Assembly (NCBI RefSeq): GCF_001548095.1
Contig: NZ_AP014815.1
Location: 3,347,656 to 3,411,655, forward strand
Direction: 5' to 3'
Source: Geminocystis sp. NIES-3708
Lineage (GTDB): Bacteria; Cyanobacteriota; Cyanobacteriia; Cyanobacteriales; Cyanobacteriaceae
DNA: 64,000 nt
Positions 18,398 to 28,116 of this stretch are shown piece by piece. A program made the translations under genes and the position numbers. The notes below the pieces were generated by a model. It saw nothing but the letters and a program-made list of their open reading frames with translations, was not told the origin of the DNA and searched no databases. The first letter of the stretch is position 1; each line of letters begins with the position of its first letter.

Positions 18398-18587
18398 GTT
18401 GACACTCCATCGGGCTAAAGCCACGAGGATTCTTTAGAGGAGATAACCGAAAATGTCAGTTATTGCTCGTAACAACCACATTGCCGTACCGTACCGTAGT
18501 ACTAACACAACAGCAGTCCACAAGGCGGAGTCAATCGCCACTACACTGTTAGCTTTTGCTTTCAGTTTACTTTCAGGGTTATGCTTT
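18398..18587 (-). ncRNA. Possible TnpB guide (omega/reRNA) scaffold remnant
   Basis: In IS605-family elements the RNA guiding TnpB comes from the right end, overlapping or following the 3' end of tnpB, with the guide lying beyond the element. Here about 190 bases between the tnpB-stub stop and the right-end hairpin are non-coding on both strands and contain short pairing segments (ACGGTACGGTACGG, GTGGCTTTAGCC). The position fits such an RNA; expression and folding are untested inference. Confidence 0.3.
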
Positions 18588-18728
18588 TCACTCGTTTAAC
18601 GTCTTTGCTTGTAGGGGCTGAGTCTGTAGTGCATTGCACCGAGTACCATTTCGGTAACTCATCTTTTCAACAGGTGTCCCACCACTAGGAGTCTCACCTA
18701 CCGTTTTAAGGTCTTTGTGGCACAATAT
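18588..18728 (-). pseudogene. tnpB (OrfB) 3'-terminal stub
   Basis: An open frame of 46 codons without a start reads CHKDLKTVGETPSGG, then TPVEKMSYRNGTRCNALQTQ, and stops at 18588. The TPVEK-type tail and position just before the right end fit the variable C-terminus of cyanobacterial TnpB proteins. The RuvC and zinc-finger parts are missing. Identification rests on context and resemblance. Confidence 0.4.
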
Positions 18729-18846
18729 TTATATTATCAAATTAATGCCCTAAAGGGCAGGGTTTCAGACCCACGATTTTTTGATGAAAATAAAATATAA
18801 AGTATTTACTGAAATCTATAAGCTCGATGAATCTACAAATTTTTAT

Positions 18847-19351
18847 ATGATCTAAATTGCTTTAGATGAATATATTGATATTTTTCATAAAAGAGATCCA
18901 TATCCTTTTAAACGTCGAGAAATTGATCCAGATTTAGAGATTTATTTGGAAACAAGTTCTTCTGAAATACCATTTAATTATCCTATTGAATTATTTTTTG
19001 TTCTTCTTAAAGGAAAACAAGATGAAAATATAGAAGAAGAATTTCCTATAGATTTAGAACTTTTTTTTTTTCAAAATATATCTTTTAAAAAGAAAACAAT
19101 TACAAATGAATAAACGCATCGCTTATTATTTTCTAATTAGTTTTATTTTATTAGGAATAACTACAATTTATTCAGAAAGTTATGTTTCTTTTCTGCCATC
19201 TATTTTACTTCAAGAACTTGTTATTACTGGATGGTTTTTTGTTTGGGAAGCAGTTTCTTTAATCTTTTTTGACAGTCTTGATTTTTATCACCGTTATCGA
19301 ACTTATAAAAGATTATATAATGCTCTTATAATTTTTAAAGAACAAAAATAA
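18847..19351 (+). pseudogene. Broken gene for a soluble-domain plus membrane-hairpin protein
   Basis: Read from ATG 18847, codon 3 is TAA (18853-18855). The frame then gives IALDEYIDIFHKRDPYPF and a charged domain of about 75 residues with alternating strands. At an 11-T run (19061-19071) the frame must shift to continue into a membrane part that starts MNKRIAYYFLISFILLG (19106) and has two helices, the second with GWFFVWEAVSLIFFD. Cyanobacterial genomes encode intact proteins of this layout, starting IALDDY-like and ending in a GWFF(I/V)WE helix; this family memory is unnamed and unverified. Without the shift, the upstream frame ends at 19113, eight bases into the second ORF. The nonsense codon plus frameshift suggest decay beside the IS605-type element. 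Confidence 0.6.
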
Positions 19352-19458
19352 ATATTGTTTTTTTTACTATAATATAAATACTAAATATTAACTTAAAAAT
19401 TGATCAAAAAATAATCATATAAAATATTTAAGATTATTAAAATCTATTATTATTTTCA

Positions 19459-19653
19459 TTAAGAATAGGTTTCTGTTATTAAAAAACTGATTAAAATAAA
19501 AGCAGAAATAATAATCAAAAATATTAATATTCCTCCGGGTAAAAAACCTAATAGACCAAATCCTCTCAATAAATACAAAAGAATAGTTAAAGGAATTATT
19601 ATTATTATTGATAAACGTAGTTTTTTATTAATTATCTGAATTTTTCTATTCAT
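19459..19653 (-). CDS. Small two-helix membrane protein (64 aa)
   Basis: The short ORF encodes a basic N-terminus (MNRKIQIINKKLR) and two hydrophobic helices (about 14-32 and 36-60). They are joined by RGFGLLGFLPGG, a turn motif I associate with small cyanobacterial membrane proteins of unknown function. No domain name can be given. It stands alone between the decayed gene and the chlL upstream region, oriented away from chlL. The turn motif raises it above a chance ORF, although AT-rich sequence can produce hydrophobic ORFs. Confidence 0.5.
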   Translation of the reverse strand: MNRKIQIINKKLRLSIIIIIPLTILLYLLRGFGLLGFLPGGILIFLIIISAFILISFLITETYS

Positions 19654-20167
19654 AAAAATAACTCAAATAGATGGAAAATTAAATTACCATACTATTTTTA
19701 TCATATTTTGTTTGTAAATCTTCACAATTATCGGCTCACACTCAGTTTTTTTTGAGTATTTATACTTATTCAATCTCTTGGGATCAAGTATTGTAGCAAT
19801 TATTAACAATTCACTTGTTTAAACTCTTTTTTCGTAACATTTCAACTATTTTATAAGAATAATTACTTATAGGCGATCGCTACTATAAACTTCTCAGGCT
19901 ATATTTTATAAAGGTTTTAAGGAATGTATCAATATTTATTCATATTTTTTTGTTTTTATATTATATTAAAATAATTAAATAAGCAAAACTTTAAAATTAA
20001 GTAAAATTATCTTTAATAGTGAATTAAAACTAAATAAACTAATTTTTACTAATTTAAACTCTAAAATGCTTTGTTTTAATACCTAAAATAAAACTTATAC
20101 CCCTTTTCATTTCTAAAAAATTAGTCAATAATGCAATCAGTGCAAATAAATCAGGAATTATAAAAAC
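19654..20167. promoter_or_regulatory. 514-bp region upstream of chlL
   Basis: No gene is seen. One HIP1 octamer GCGATCGC lies at about 19874. The chlL promoter must lie here or in the divergent small-gene upstream region, but I cannot point to convincing -35/-10 boxes. An AGGA sits 13 bases before the chlL ATG, a weak ribosome site. Confidence 0.5.
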
Positions 20168-21040
20168 ATGACTTTGACATTAGCAGTTTACGGAAAAGGC
20201 GGTATTGGCAAATCCACCACCAGTTGCAACATTTCTACAGCATTGGCAAAAAGAGGTAAAAAAGTATTACAAATTGGGTGTGATCCAAAACATGATAGCA
20301 CTTTCACCCTTACAGGCTTTTTAATTCCCACCATCATTGACACATTGCAAGAAAAAGATTTCCACTATGAAGATATTTGGGCGGAAGACGTTATCTATAA
20401 AGGTTATGCTGGTGTTGACTGTGTAGAGGCTGGTGGTCCTCCTGCGGGTGCTGGTTGTGGTGGTTATGTCGTAGGTGAAACCGTAAAACTGTTAAAAGAG
20501 TTAAACGCCTTTGATGAATATGATGTGATTTTATTTGACGTATTGGGTGACGTGGTATGCGGTGGATTTGCCGCACCTCTAAATTATGCTGATTATTGTT
20601 TAATCATCACTGACAACGGTTTTGATGCTTTATTTGCCGCCAATCGTATCGCCGCATCTGTCAGAGAAAAAGCGCGCACTCATCCCTTAAAATTAGCTGG
20701 TTTAATTGGTAATCGCACCTCAAAACGTGACTTAATTGATAAATATATTTCCCATGTAGCAATGCCTGTATTAGAAGTATTACCCCTCATTGAAGACATC
20801 CGAGTATCAAGAGTCAAGGGTAAAACTTTGTTTGAAATGGCAGAAAAAGATCCTTCTTTAGATTACGTTTGTGATTTTTACTTGAATATAGCTGATCAAA
20901 TTTTAGCTTTACCTGAAGGAGTGGTGCCTAGTGAAGCCCTTGATCGTGAATTATTTGGATTACTCTCCGATTACTACTTAAATCCTCCTGCGGATGCGCC
21001 TAAACAAGAAAAAGACGAATTAGAGTTAATGATGGTTTAA
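20168..21040 (+). CDS. chlL: Light-independent protochlorophyllide reductase, Fe protein (L) subunit
   Basis: ChlL is the nitrogenase-Fe-protein-like ATPase that donates electrons to the ChlN-ChlB complex, reducing protochlorophyllide in the dark. The 290-residue length is normal. The P-loop GKGGIGKST spans 9-17. The two cysteines that bridge the 4Fe-4S cluster across the dimer are C97 (AGCGGY) and C131 (VVCGGF). CDPKHDST and the [12 protein letters not shown] switch region are intact. It is followed by a DUF5331 gene and chlN on the same strand, a common cyanobacterial arrangement; chlB is not in the window. The protein is oxygen-sensitive, so expression is expected to matter mainly in the dark or at low oxygen. 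Confidence 0.98.
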   Translation: MTLTLAVYGKGGIGKSTTSCNISTALAKRGKKVLQIGCDPKHDSTFTLTGFLIPTIIDTLQEKDFHYEDIWAEDVIYKGYAGVDCVEAGGPPAGAGCGGYVVGETVKLLKELNAFDEYDVILFDVLGDVVCGGFAAPLNYADYCLIITDNGFDALFAANRIAASVREKARTHPLKLAGLIGNRTSKRDLIDKYISHVAMPVLEVLPLIEDIRVSRVKGKTLFEMAEKDPSLDYVCDFYLNIADQILALPEGVVPSEALDRELFGLLSDYYLNPPADAPKQEKDELELMMV

Positions 21041-21094
21041 TTCAATTAGAAATTAACAGTAAGCAATTAACAATTATTTTTATCTTTTTAGTGT

Positions 21095-21463
21095 ATGGGA
21101 ATTGTGGAAGATTTTGAAGAATTAAAACCTATTTTACAAGAGAAATGGTTAAATTTTTGTGAGCTTAATTTAACTTGGGTTAATAGATTTGCTTTATGGG
21201 AAAAAGATAAGCAATATTTAGAAGCAAAAACTATATTATTAATTTTAATTAGTCTTGAGCCAAAATTAGGTCAAAAAATGCAAGACTTTCACAAAGTAAC
21301 CACATATATGAAAATGGATTTTCCTAATTCTTCTAAATGGCTAGATATTCTAAATATATCTAATAATAAAAATCAGCTTAATCAACAAGTTGAAGAAAGA
21401 GCTAAAAATAAAATTATTGAGCCTTCTTCACCCTTAGATGATTTTCGGAAACAAAACCTCTAA
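21095..21463 (+). CDS. DUF5331-like protein between chlL and chlN
   Basis: The 122-residue soluble, mostly helical protein lies 54 bp after chlL. It starts MGIVEDFEELKPILQEKW, has conserved-looking LNLTWVNRFALW and a DFPNSSKWLDIL segment, and ends in a charged tail. A protein of this size and type often sits between chlL and chlN in cyanobacteria (DUF5331, family call from memory). Position suggests a role linked to dark protochlorophyllide reductase, such as assembly or regulation, but nothing in the sequence shows catalysis. A MITE-like repeat follows directly after its stop. Confidence 0.7.
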   Translation: MGIVEDFEELKPILQEKWLNFCELNLTWVNRFALWEKDKQYLEAKTILLILISLEPKLGQKMQDFHKVTTYMKMDFPNSSKWLDILNISNNKNQLNQQVEERAKNKIIEPSSPLDDFRKQNL

Positions 21464-21477
21464 AAAATTCTCTTTTG

Positions 21478-21580
21478 ATAAGTAAGTGAGTAAAATTAAT
21501 CAATGCCCTTTATTTTTCTCAAAGCTTTGGTAACAATGGGTTTAAACCTATTGCCTTTATACAATTAATTTTGCATGAGT
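21478..21580 (-). repeat. MITE-like repeat, copy 3, inside the chlL-chlN cluster
   Basis: On the minus strand it reads GCAAAATTAATTGTATAAAGGC, then CAATAGGTTTAAACCCATTG, and ends ATTAATTTTACTCACTTA. It aligns best with copy 1. Both ends carry the inverted AAAATTAAT core. It begins 14 bp after the DUF5331 stop and fills much of the 227-bp gap before chlN. Confidence 0.7.
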
Positions 21581-21684
21581 ATTTTAACAAATTAAGACTA
21601 TGAATAATCCCTCTAAATTATTTTCTTAGCTTAGGCTATCACTAACCCAAACGGATAAAAATAAACATTATTAATTAGGAGTAA

Positions 21685-23103
<1,419 letters not shown>

Positions 23104-23124
23104 TTTTTAATTATCCTAAATAGA

Positions 23125-23156
23125 AGTCTCTAATTTTTAAAATTAGGGGCTTTTTT
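23125..23156 (+). terminator. Intrinsic terminator after chlN
   Basis: An 11-bp stem with two G-U pairs (AGTCTCTAATT against AATTAGGGGCT) closes a short AT loop and is followed by six T residues. It starts 22 bp after the chlN stop. Confidence 0.85.
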
Positions 23157-23267
23157 GTTATATTTATAGTATTAAGATTTAGTTAAACAATTATTGATAA
23201 AATTCTCACAAAGGTTTAAAGAAACTAAGTGTTATTCTTTCTAATTATAATAAAATAGGTAAAGCTT

Positions 23268-23719
23268 ATGATAGTAAAAACTAAGACTAATTGACAAGAA
23301 TTATACGAAATTGATGATTATTTATGGATTCAAGAAACTATTAATTTATTAAAAGAAAAAAGTTTAATGAGTTGGATTTAGATAATTTAATTGAAGAACT
23401 AGATGACTTAGGTAGAGAAAGAAAAAATAAAGTAGAGAGTTTATTAAGACAGATTATAATTCATTTACTTTGACTTCAATATTAGGAAGCTGAAAATACT
23501 AAAAATGGTTGTCATTGGAAAGCTGAAATAACAGAATTTAGATTTCAATTAAATAGAATATTAACCAAAAATTTTTACAATTATTTAAGTGAAGAATTTG
23601 CTTTAATTTATCAAAATGCTCTTAAATATGCTCAACGAAAAACTAATTTAGATATTTTTCCTAATCAATGCTTTTATACTCTAGATCAATTATTAGATGA
23701 AGATTGGTTTCCTTGTTAA
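23268..23719 (+). pseudogene. DUF29 family pseudogene
   Basis: Joining frames gives a DUF29-like protein: LYEIDDYLWIQETINLL, then FNELDLDNLIEELDDLGRE, then FRFQLNRILTKNF and a C-terminal LDQLLDEDWFP. It is broken by TGA at codon 9, a frameshift near 23365 in the KEK...FNEL region, and TGA and TAG close together near 23475. DUF29 proteins are small, very common in cyanobacteria and of unknown function. With at least four lesions this copy is dead. It follows the chlN terminator on the same strand. Confidence 0.85.
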
Positions 23720-23764
23720 AATTTATGCCAGATTTTTCCCCTGAATCCCCAATATTACCTCAGT

Positions 23765-23960
23765 TTGACAGAAGAAAAGTCGTGAAAACGAGACAGGTTG
23801 ACAAGTTGACAAGGAAACAGGTAGAAAAATTCTTAATATTTGTACATTTTTAAAAGAATTTTATTGACTCATAAAAAATACAATCTCCCTGTTTTCCTGT
23901 CAACAAGAGTCAGTCATTATCTATTTTTTATCGAATTCAGATAATATTGGGGACTTTTTT
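23765..23960 (+). repeat. 190-bp dispersed repeat, copy A
   Basis: It aligns over its length with the minus strand of 36287-36476 (shared blocks include CGAGACAGGT, TTAATATTTGT-like and TCGAAYTCAG). Internally GTTGACAAGGAAACAGG (23805-23821) is nearly complementary to CCTGTTTTCCTGTCAAC (23888-23904). The right end forms a hairpin ATTATCT/AGATAAT (23916-23922 with 23939-23945) followed by GGGGACTTTTTT. It has no ORF and sits between the DUF29 pseudogene and the sufD stop. Confidence 0.7.
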
Positions 23961-23961
23961 A

Positions 23962-25332
23962 TCAATCTAAAGTGCGACAAGCCACACACTGAGTTAATCT
24001 TTGTTTGAAGGAATCATAGGGAATTTTATCAATAATTTCCGCCGCAAAAGCATCCATCAATAAATGTCTAGCATCATATTCATTTAAGCCACGACTGCGT
24101 AGATAAAAAATTTCATCGGCTTCTAATTGACTTACCGTTGCACCATGCGCACATTTTACGTTATCGGCGGTGATTTGTAACTCAGGTTTAGTGTTAATCC
24201 TAGCCTTTGATGATAATAATAAATTACGGTTGAGTTGGGAAGCATTAGTTAATTGTGCTAATTTAGGAACATAAACTTTACCGTTAAAAACACCACGCCC
24301 AGAATCATCGATAATAAATTTATGAAGTTGATTGACGATTCCATGAGGTTTACTTAAACTCACTTCACTATGGGTATCACCGATTTGCTTACCCTGCAAC
24401 ATCGTTAAACCGTTAAGATTAGTTTCCGTTTGTTCTCCTTCTTGTTTAATATGGAGATTATGACGATATAATTTAGCTCCTAAACTAATTTCGTTAATGG
24501 TATAACTACTATTTCTAGCTTGAGATACCGTAGTTTTGGCAATATGAAAACCGTCTCCTGATTCTCTTTGAATGCGAGTGTGATTTACTTGTGCGTTATT
24601 TTCAAGGTAAACTTCGGTAACAACATTTGTAAAATAATATTGTTGTTTTGCAGAATCTGAACATCCAGAGGCGATCGCTCCATAATATTCGATAAAATTA
24701 AGATTAGAATTGGCTTCCGCTACGACTAAAATTCGAGGTTGAGTAAAACTACAAAAATTATCTCTAGCAGTCAGGTGTAAAAGATGAATAGGAAGATTAA
24801 CCTTGCTGTTTGCCTTTACCCAAATTATAAAACTATCAGTAATTCCAGCGGAATTTAAAGCAGTAAAAACTTCATTTTCAGGCTCATTTTTGCTTAAATA
24901 ATCATGAATTTTAGATATATTATTACTATCTAAATTAGCTAAATTTCCCACATAAATATCATTAGATAATCCTGAAATATCTGATAAATTGGCATCATAA
25001 AAACCGTTAACAAAAACTAAACGAGAATGAGATGCTTCTTTGAGAATAAATCCATCTAAAACAGTTGAATTTAACTCATTTTTTGTTGCTAAAAACCAAT
25101 CTTGTTTTTGTAAATCTGATAAATCAGTAAACCGCCAATCTTCATCTTTATCCGTAGGAATATTTAATTTAACAACTTTATTCGCTCCTTGTTGACGAAT
25201 TTCTTTGACAAATTTAGCTAAATCACCGTTAAAATTGAGAGGTTGATTTTCACTAAGTTGTAATAAACTACCTAAATAAGCATCTTTTTTTTGCTCAAAT
25301 GTATCAGGTTTCAAAATTGCAACAGTATTCAT
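23962..25332 (-). CDS. sufD: Fe-S cluster assembly protein SufD
   Basis: SufD is part of the SufBCD scaffold that builds Fe-S clusters, the main pathway in cyanobacteria. The 456-residue protein has the SufBD core, a long beta-helix from about 160 to 400. The C-terminal block has NVKCAHGATVSQLEADEIFYL and the terminal RGLNEYDARHLLMDAFAAEII, both typical of the family. It lies 63 bp after sufC on the same strand and is surely co-transcribed. The usual neighbours sufB and sufS are not adjacent: lpdA, on the other strand, lies upstream of sufC. Confidence 0.95.
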   Translation of the reverse strand: MNTVAILKPDTFEQKKDAYLGSLLQLSENQPLNFNGDLAKFVKEIRQQGANKVVKLNIPTDKDEDWRFTDLSDLQKQDWFLATKNELNSTVLDGFILKEASHSRLVFVNGFYDANLSDISGLSNDIYVGNLANLDSNNISKIHDYLSKNEPENEVFTALNSAGITDSFIIWVKANSKVNLPIHLLHLTARDNFCSFTQPRILVVAEANSNLNFIEYYGAIASGCSDSAKQQYYFTNVVTEVYLENNAQVNHTRIQRESGDGFHIAKTTVSQARNSSYTINEISLGAKLYRHNLHIKQEGEQTETNLNGLTMLQGKQIGDTHSEVSLSKPHGIVNQLHKFIIDDSGRGVFNGKVYVPKLAQLTNASQLNRNLLLSSKARINTKPELQITADNVKCAHGATVSQLEADEIFYLRSRGLNEYDARHLLMDAFAAEIIDKIPYDSFKQRLTQCVACRTLD

Positions 25333-25395
25333 AATTAATTAGTAATTGGTGATGAAAGAAGAAAAATAAAAAAGAATAGAAAAATTTATTAATTG

Positions 25396-26166
25396 TTAAT
25401 TGATTACTAATTCTTCTTCTTCCAAGAAATCGTAACCTTTTGCTTCTAACTCTAAAGCTAATTTTTTATCACCACTCATGACAATTTTTCCTTGATACAT
25501 TACATGAACAAAATCGGGAATAATATAATCAAGTAACCGTTGATAATGAGTAATCAATAAAAAAGCGTTTTCAGGTTTACGTAATTGATTAACTCCTTCA
25601 GAAACAATGCGCAAAGCATCAATATCTAAACCAGAATCTATCTCGTCTAAAATTCCTAAAGTTGGCTCAAGTAATGCCATTTGTAAGATTTCGTTGCGTT
25701 TTTTTTCCCCTCCAGAAAATCCTTCATTTAAACTTCTAGCTAAAAAAGCAGAATTCATTTTTACTACTTCTAACTTTTGCTCGACTAAATCTTCAAAATC
25801 AAAAGCGTCTAATTCTTCTAAACCTAAATGTTTGCAACGGGCATTATAAGCTACTCTTAAAAAATCTAAATTACTAACGCCGGGGATTTCTAAAGGATAT
25901 TGAAAAGCTAAAAAAATACCAGCTAATGCTCTTTCTTCAGGCTCTTTTTCTAGTAAATTTTCACCTAAATAGATTATCTCACCTCCTGTTACTTCATACT
26001 CAGGATGTCCGCTTAATACTTTGGAAAAAGTACTTTTACCCGAACCATTACGCCCCATGATAGCATGTATTTCACCTGCTTTTATTTCTAAGTTTACACC
26101 TTTTAAAATCGGTATGCCATCGACACTTGCAGTTAGGTTACGAACTGATAATATAGATTGAGTCAT
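25396..26166 (-). CDS. sufC: Fe-S cluster assembly ATPase SufC
   Basis: SufC is the ABC-type ATPase that drives conformational change of the SufB-SufD scaffold. In 256 residues it has Walker [10 protein letters not shown] (38-46), a Q-loop region ([10 protein letters not shown]), the signature FSGGEKKR, Walker [13 protein letters not shown] and a switch histidine in LLITHYQR. All are intact and the length is standard. It is the first gene of the sufC-sufD pair. It is divergent from lpdA over a 324-bp gap, in which a SufR-type operator could lie, though I cannot identify one. Confidence 0.97.
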   Translation of the reverse strand: MTQSILSVRNLTASVDGIPILKGVNLEIKAGEIHAIMGRNGSGKSTFSKVLSGHPEYEVTGGEIIYLGENLLEKEPEERALAGIFLAFQYPLEIPGVSNLDFLRVAYNARCKHLGLEELDAFDFEDLVEQKLEVVKMNSAFLARSLNEGFSGGEKKRNEILQMALLEPTLGILDEIDSGLDIDALRIVSEGVNQLRKPENAFLLITHYQRLLDYIIPDFVHVMYQGKIVMSGDKKLALELEAKGYDFLEEEELVIN

Positions 26167-26490
26167 AATAAATAGAGTGTCAGCTTTGATTGACTGATAT
26201 TGAAGTTACATTTAAAATTTTTCTGTCAATCTATTTTAGGATACTTTAGCAACAATTTTGTTGTTTAACTCCGAAAGTGATAAAAGAGGTTAGTCAAACC
26301 TTATTAGATGAGGTGTTGATTTTTTCTCATTCATAATCTAGTAGAAAATTTTTGCCTAATTTCTTCTCTTAAATTTTTGCTGAGTAATTGTTAATATAAT
26401 CTTTGTTCATAAGAGGTAGTTTTTTGAGTAACTATTTTCGTAAAATAAGGAGATTATCCTCAAAAAATATCAGAAAAAGTTAAAAATCTT
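26167..26490. promoter_or_regulatory. Divergent sufC/lpdA upstream region
   Basis: This 324-bp region lies between the two divergent gene starts and must carry both promoters. No ORF, clear hairpin or recognised operator is seen. AAGGAG occurs about 40 bases before the lpdA ATG, too far to act as its ribosome site. Confidence 0.5.
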
Positions 26491-27912
26491 ATGAGTAAAA
26501 AGTTTGATTATGATTTAGTGATCATTGGTGCTGGTGTTGGCGGTCATGGTGCGGCACTTCATGCTGTAAAATTAGGCTTAAAAACTGCTATCATCGAAGC
26601 TGGTGATATGGGCGGCACTTGTGTAAATCGTGGTTGTATTCCTTCTAAAGCCTTATTAGCAGCATCAGGTAAGGTTAGAGAATTATCTCATAATGAGCAT
26701 TTAGAAAGTATGGGAGTTAATGTTGGTGGTGTTAGTTTTGATCGAAAACTCATTGCTGATCATGCTAACAATTTAGTGAGTAAAATTCAATCGGATTTAA
26801 CCAATAGTTTAACTCGTCTTAAAGTCGATATTTTCAAAGGGTGGGGAAAAATTCTTGCACCGCAAAAAGTAGGGGTAATTACTGATAATGGCGAAAAAGT
26901 AATCACTGCGAAAGATATTATGTTATGTCCAGGTTCGACTCCTTTTGTGCCTAAAGGGGTAGAAGTGGATGGTAAAACAGTTTATACTAGCGATCAAGCG
27001 GTCAAATTAGAATCTTTACCTCAATGGATAGCAATCATTGGTAGTGGCTACATTGGTTTAGAGTTTGCAGATGTTTATACTGCTTTGGGTAGTGAAATTA
27101 CGATGATTGAAGCATTAGATCAATTAATGCCAACTTTTGATCCTGATATTGCTAAAATTGCAGAAAAAGTTTTAATTAATAGTCGTGACATCGAAACCTA
27201 TACAGGAGTTTTCGCTACTAAAATAACCCCCGGAAATCCTGTCACTATTGAATTAACCGATGCAAAAACGAAAGAAGTGGTAGAAATATTAGAAGTTGAT
27301 GCTTGTTTGGTGGCAACAGGAAGAATCCCCTCTACTAAAAATCTTGGCTTAGAAAATCTCGGTATTGAAACAGAAAGAGGCTTTATTCCTGTTAATGATA
27401 AAATGCAGGTATTAAAAGATGGAGAAATTGTACCTCATCTTTGGGCTGTGGGTGATGCTAACGGTAAAATGATGTTAGCCCATGCGGCATCAGGACAAGG
27501 TATAGTAGCGGTAGAAAATATGTGCGGTAACAAAAAAACTATCGATTATCGTAGTATTCCTGCGGCGGCTTTCACTCATCCAGAAATTAGCTATGTTGGG
27601 TTAAATGAGCCTCAAGCTAAGGAATTAGGCAAAAATGAAAAATTTGAGGTTGCAACAGCTAAAACCTATTTTAAAGGTAATTCTAAGGCTCTAGCAGAGA
27701 AGGAAACTGATGGGATCGCTAAAATTATTTATCGAAAAGATACAGGAGAATTACTCGGTGTTCATATTATCGGAATTCATGCTTCAGATTTAATTCAAGA
27801 AGCCGCTAACGCCATCGCTAATCGTGAATCGGTAAATAATTTAGCTTTCAATATTCATGCTCATCCTACTTTGTCAGAAGTATTAGACGAGGCTTATAAA
27901 CGAGCAAGTTAA
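26491..27912 (+). CDS. lpdA: Dihydrolipoamide dehydrogenase
   Basis: This is the E3 component of 2-oxoacid dehydrogenase complexes, a flavoprotein that reoxidises dihydrolipoamide with NAD. The 473 residues contain the FAD-binding [10 protein letters not shown] (13-22) and the redox disulfide in [13 protein letters not shown] (C44, C49). They also contain the NAD-binding [10 protein letters not shown] and the second FAD motif AVGDANG. The C-terminal catalytic HAHPTLSE has His 458 and Glu 463. All key residues are present. It is monocistronic here, between sufC and amylosucrase. Its E1 or E2 partners are not in the window, as usual in cyanobacteria. Confidence 0.95.
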   Translation: MSKKFDYDLVIIGAGVGGHGAALHAVKLGLKTAIIEAGDMGGTCVNRGCIPSKALLAASGKVRELSHNEHLESMGVNVGGVSFDRKLIADHANNLVSKIQSDLTNSLTRLKVDIFKGWGKILAPQKVGVITDNGEKVITAKDIMLCPGSTPFVPKGVEVDGKTVYTSDQAVKLESLPQWIAIIGSGYIGLEFADVYTALGSEITMIEALDQLMPTFDPDIAKIAEKVLINSRDIETYTGVFATKITPGNPVTIELTDAKTKEVVEILEVDACLVATGRIPSTKNLGLENLGIETERGFIPVNDKMQVLKDGEIVPHLWAVGDANGKMMLAHAASGQGIVAVENMCGNKKTIDYRSIPAAAFTHPEISYVGLNEPQAKELGKNEKFEVATAKTYFKGNSKALAEKETDGIAKIIYRKDTGELLGVHIIGIHASDLIQEAANAIANRESVNNLAFNIHAHPTLSEVLDEAYKRAS

Positions 27913-28116
27913 AAAAATTAGGAATTAGGAATTATGGCGTTGCTTAATCTAAACATAGAATATGGGAAACAGCAAAACTATGAAATTATTAGGCACCTCC
28001 CAAAATAAACAATAAAATCAGAAGATTAAATCTGTTAGCTTTTTTCTGTGGTTTTTTTTATTCATTTCAATTTACAACTCAGATAAAAACTAAAGTAGCT
28101 TAATTTTAAAAATATC

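Larger units (their letters stand above)
18398..18775 (-). mobile_element. IS200/IS605-type element without intact transposase (MITE/PATE-like)
   Basis: The element reads on the minus strand. Its left end (18746-18775) has the hairpins GCCC-TAAA-GGGC (18747-18758) and GGGT-TTCAG-ACCC (18760-18772). Its right end carries GTGGCTTTAGCC (hairpin 18410-18426) followed by GGAGTGTCAACC, a form typical of cyanobacterial IS605/IS1341 right ends. Between them lies a C-terminal stub of a TnpB-like ORF (18588-18728) and about 190 non-coding bases. No tnpA or complete tnpB is present, so it could only move in trans. Exact ends are uncertain because these elements make no target duplication. Confidence 0.65.

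Noticed and set aside
18398-18775. IscB/HEARO RNA instead of an IS605/TnpB element
   Set aside because: The end hairpins and the stub placed just before the right end fit IS605/TnpB better; in IscB elements the RNA precedes the gene. Not fully excluded without a covariance-model search.
19106-19351. 81-codon ORF as a stand-alone membrane protein
   Set aside because: The upstream frame continues the same protein plan across the T run, so it is better explained as the 3' part of a broken gene.
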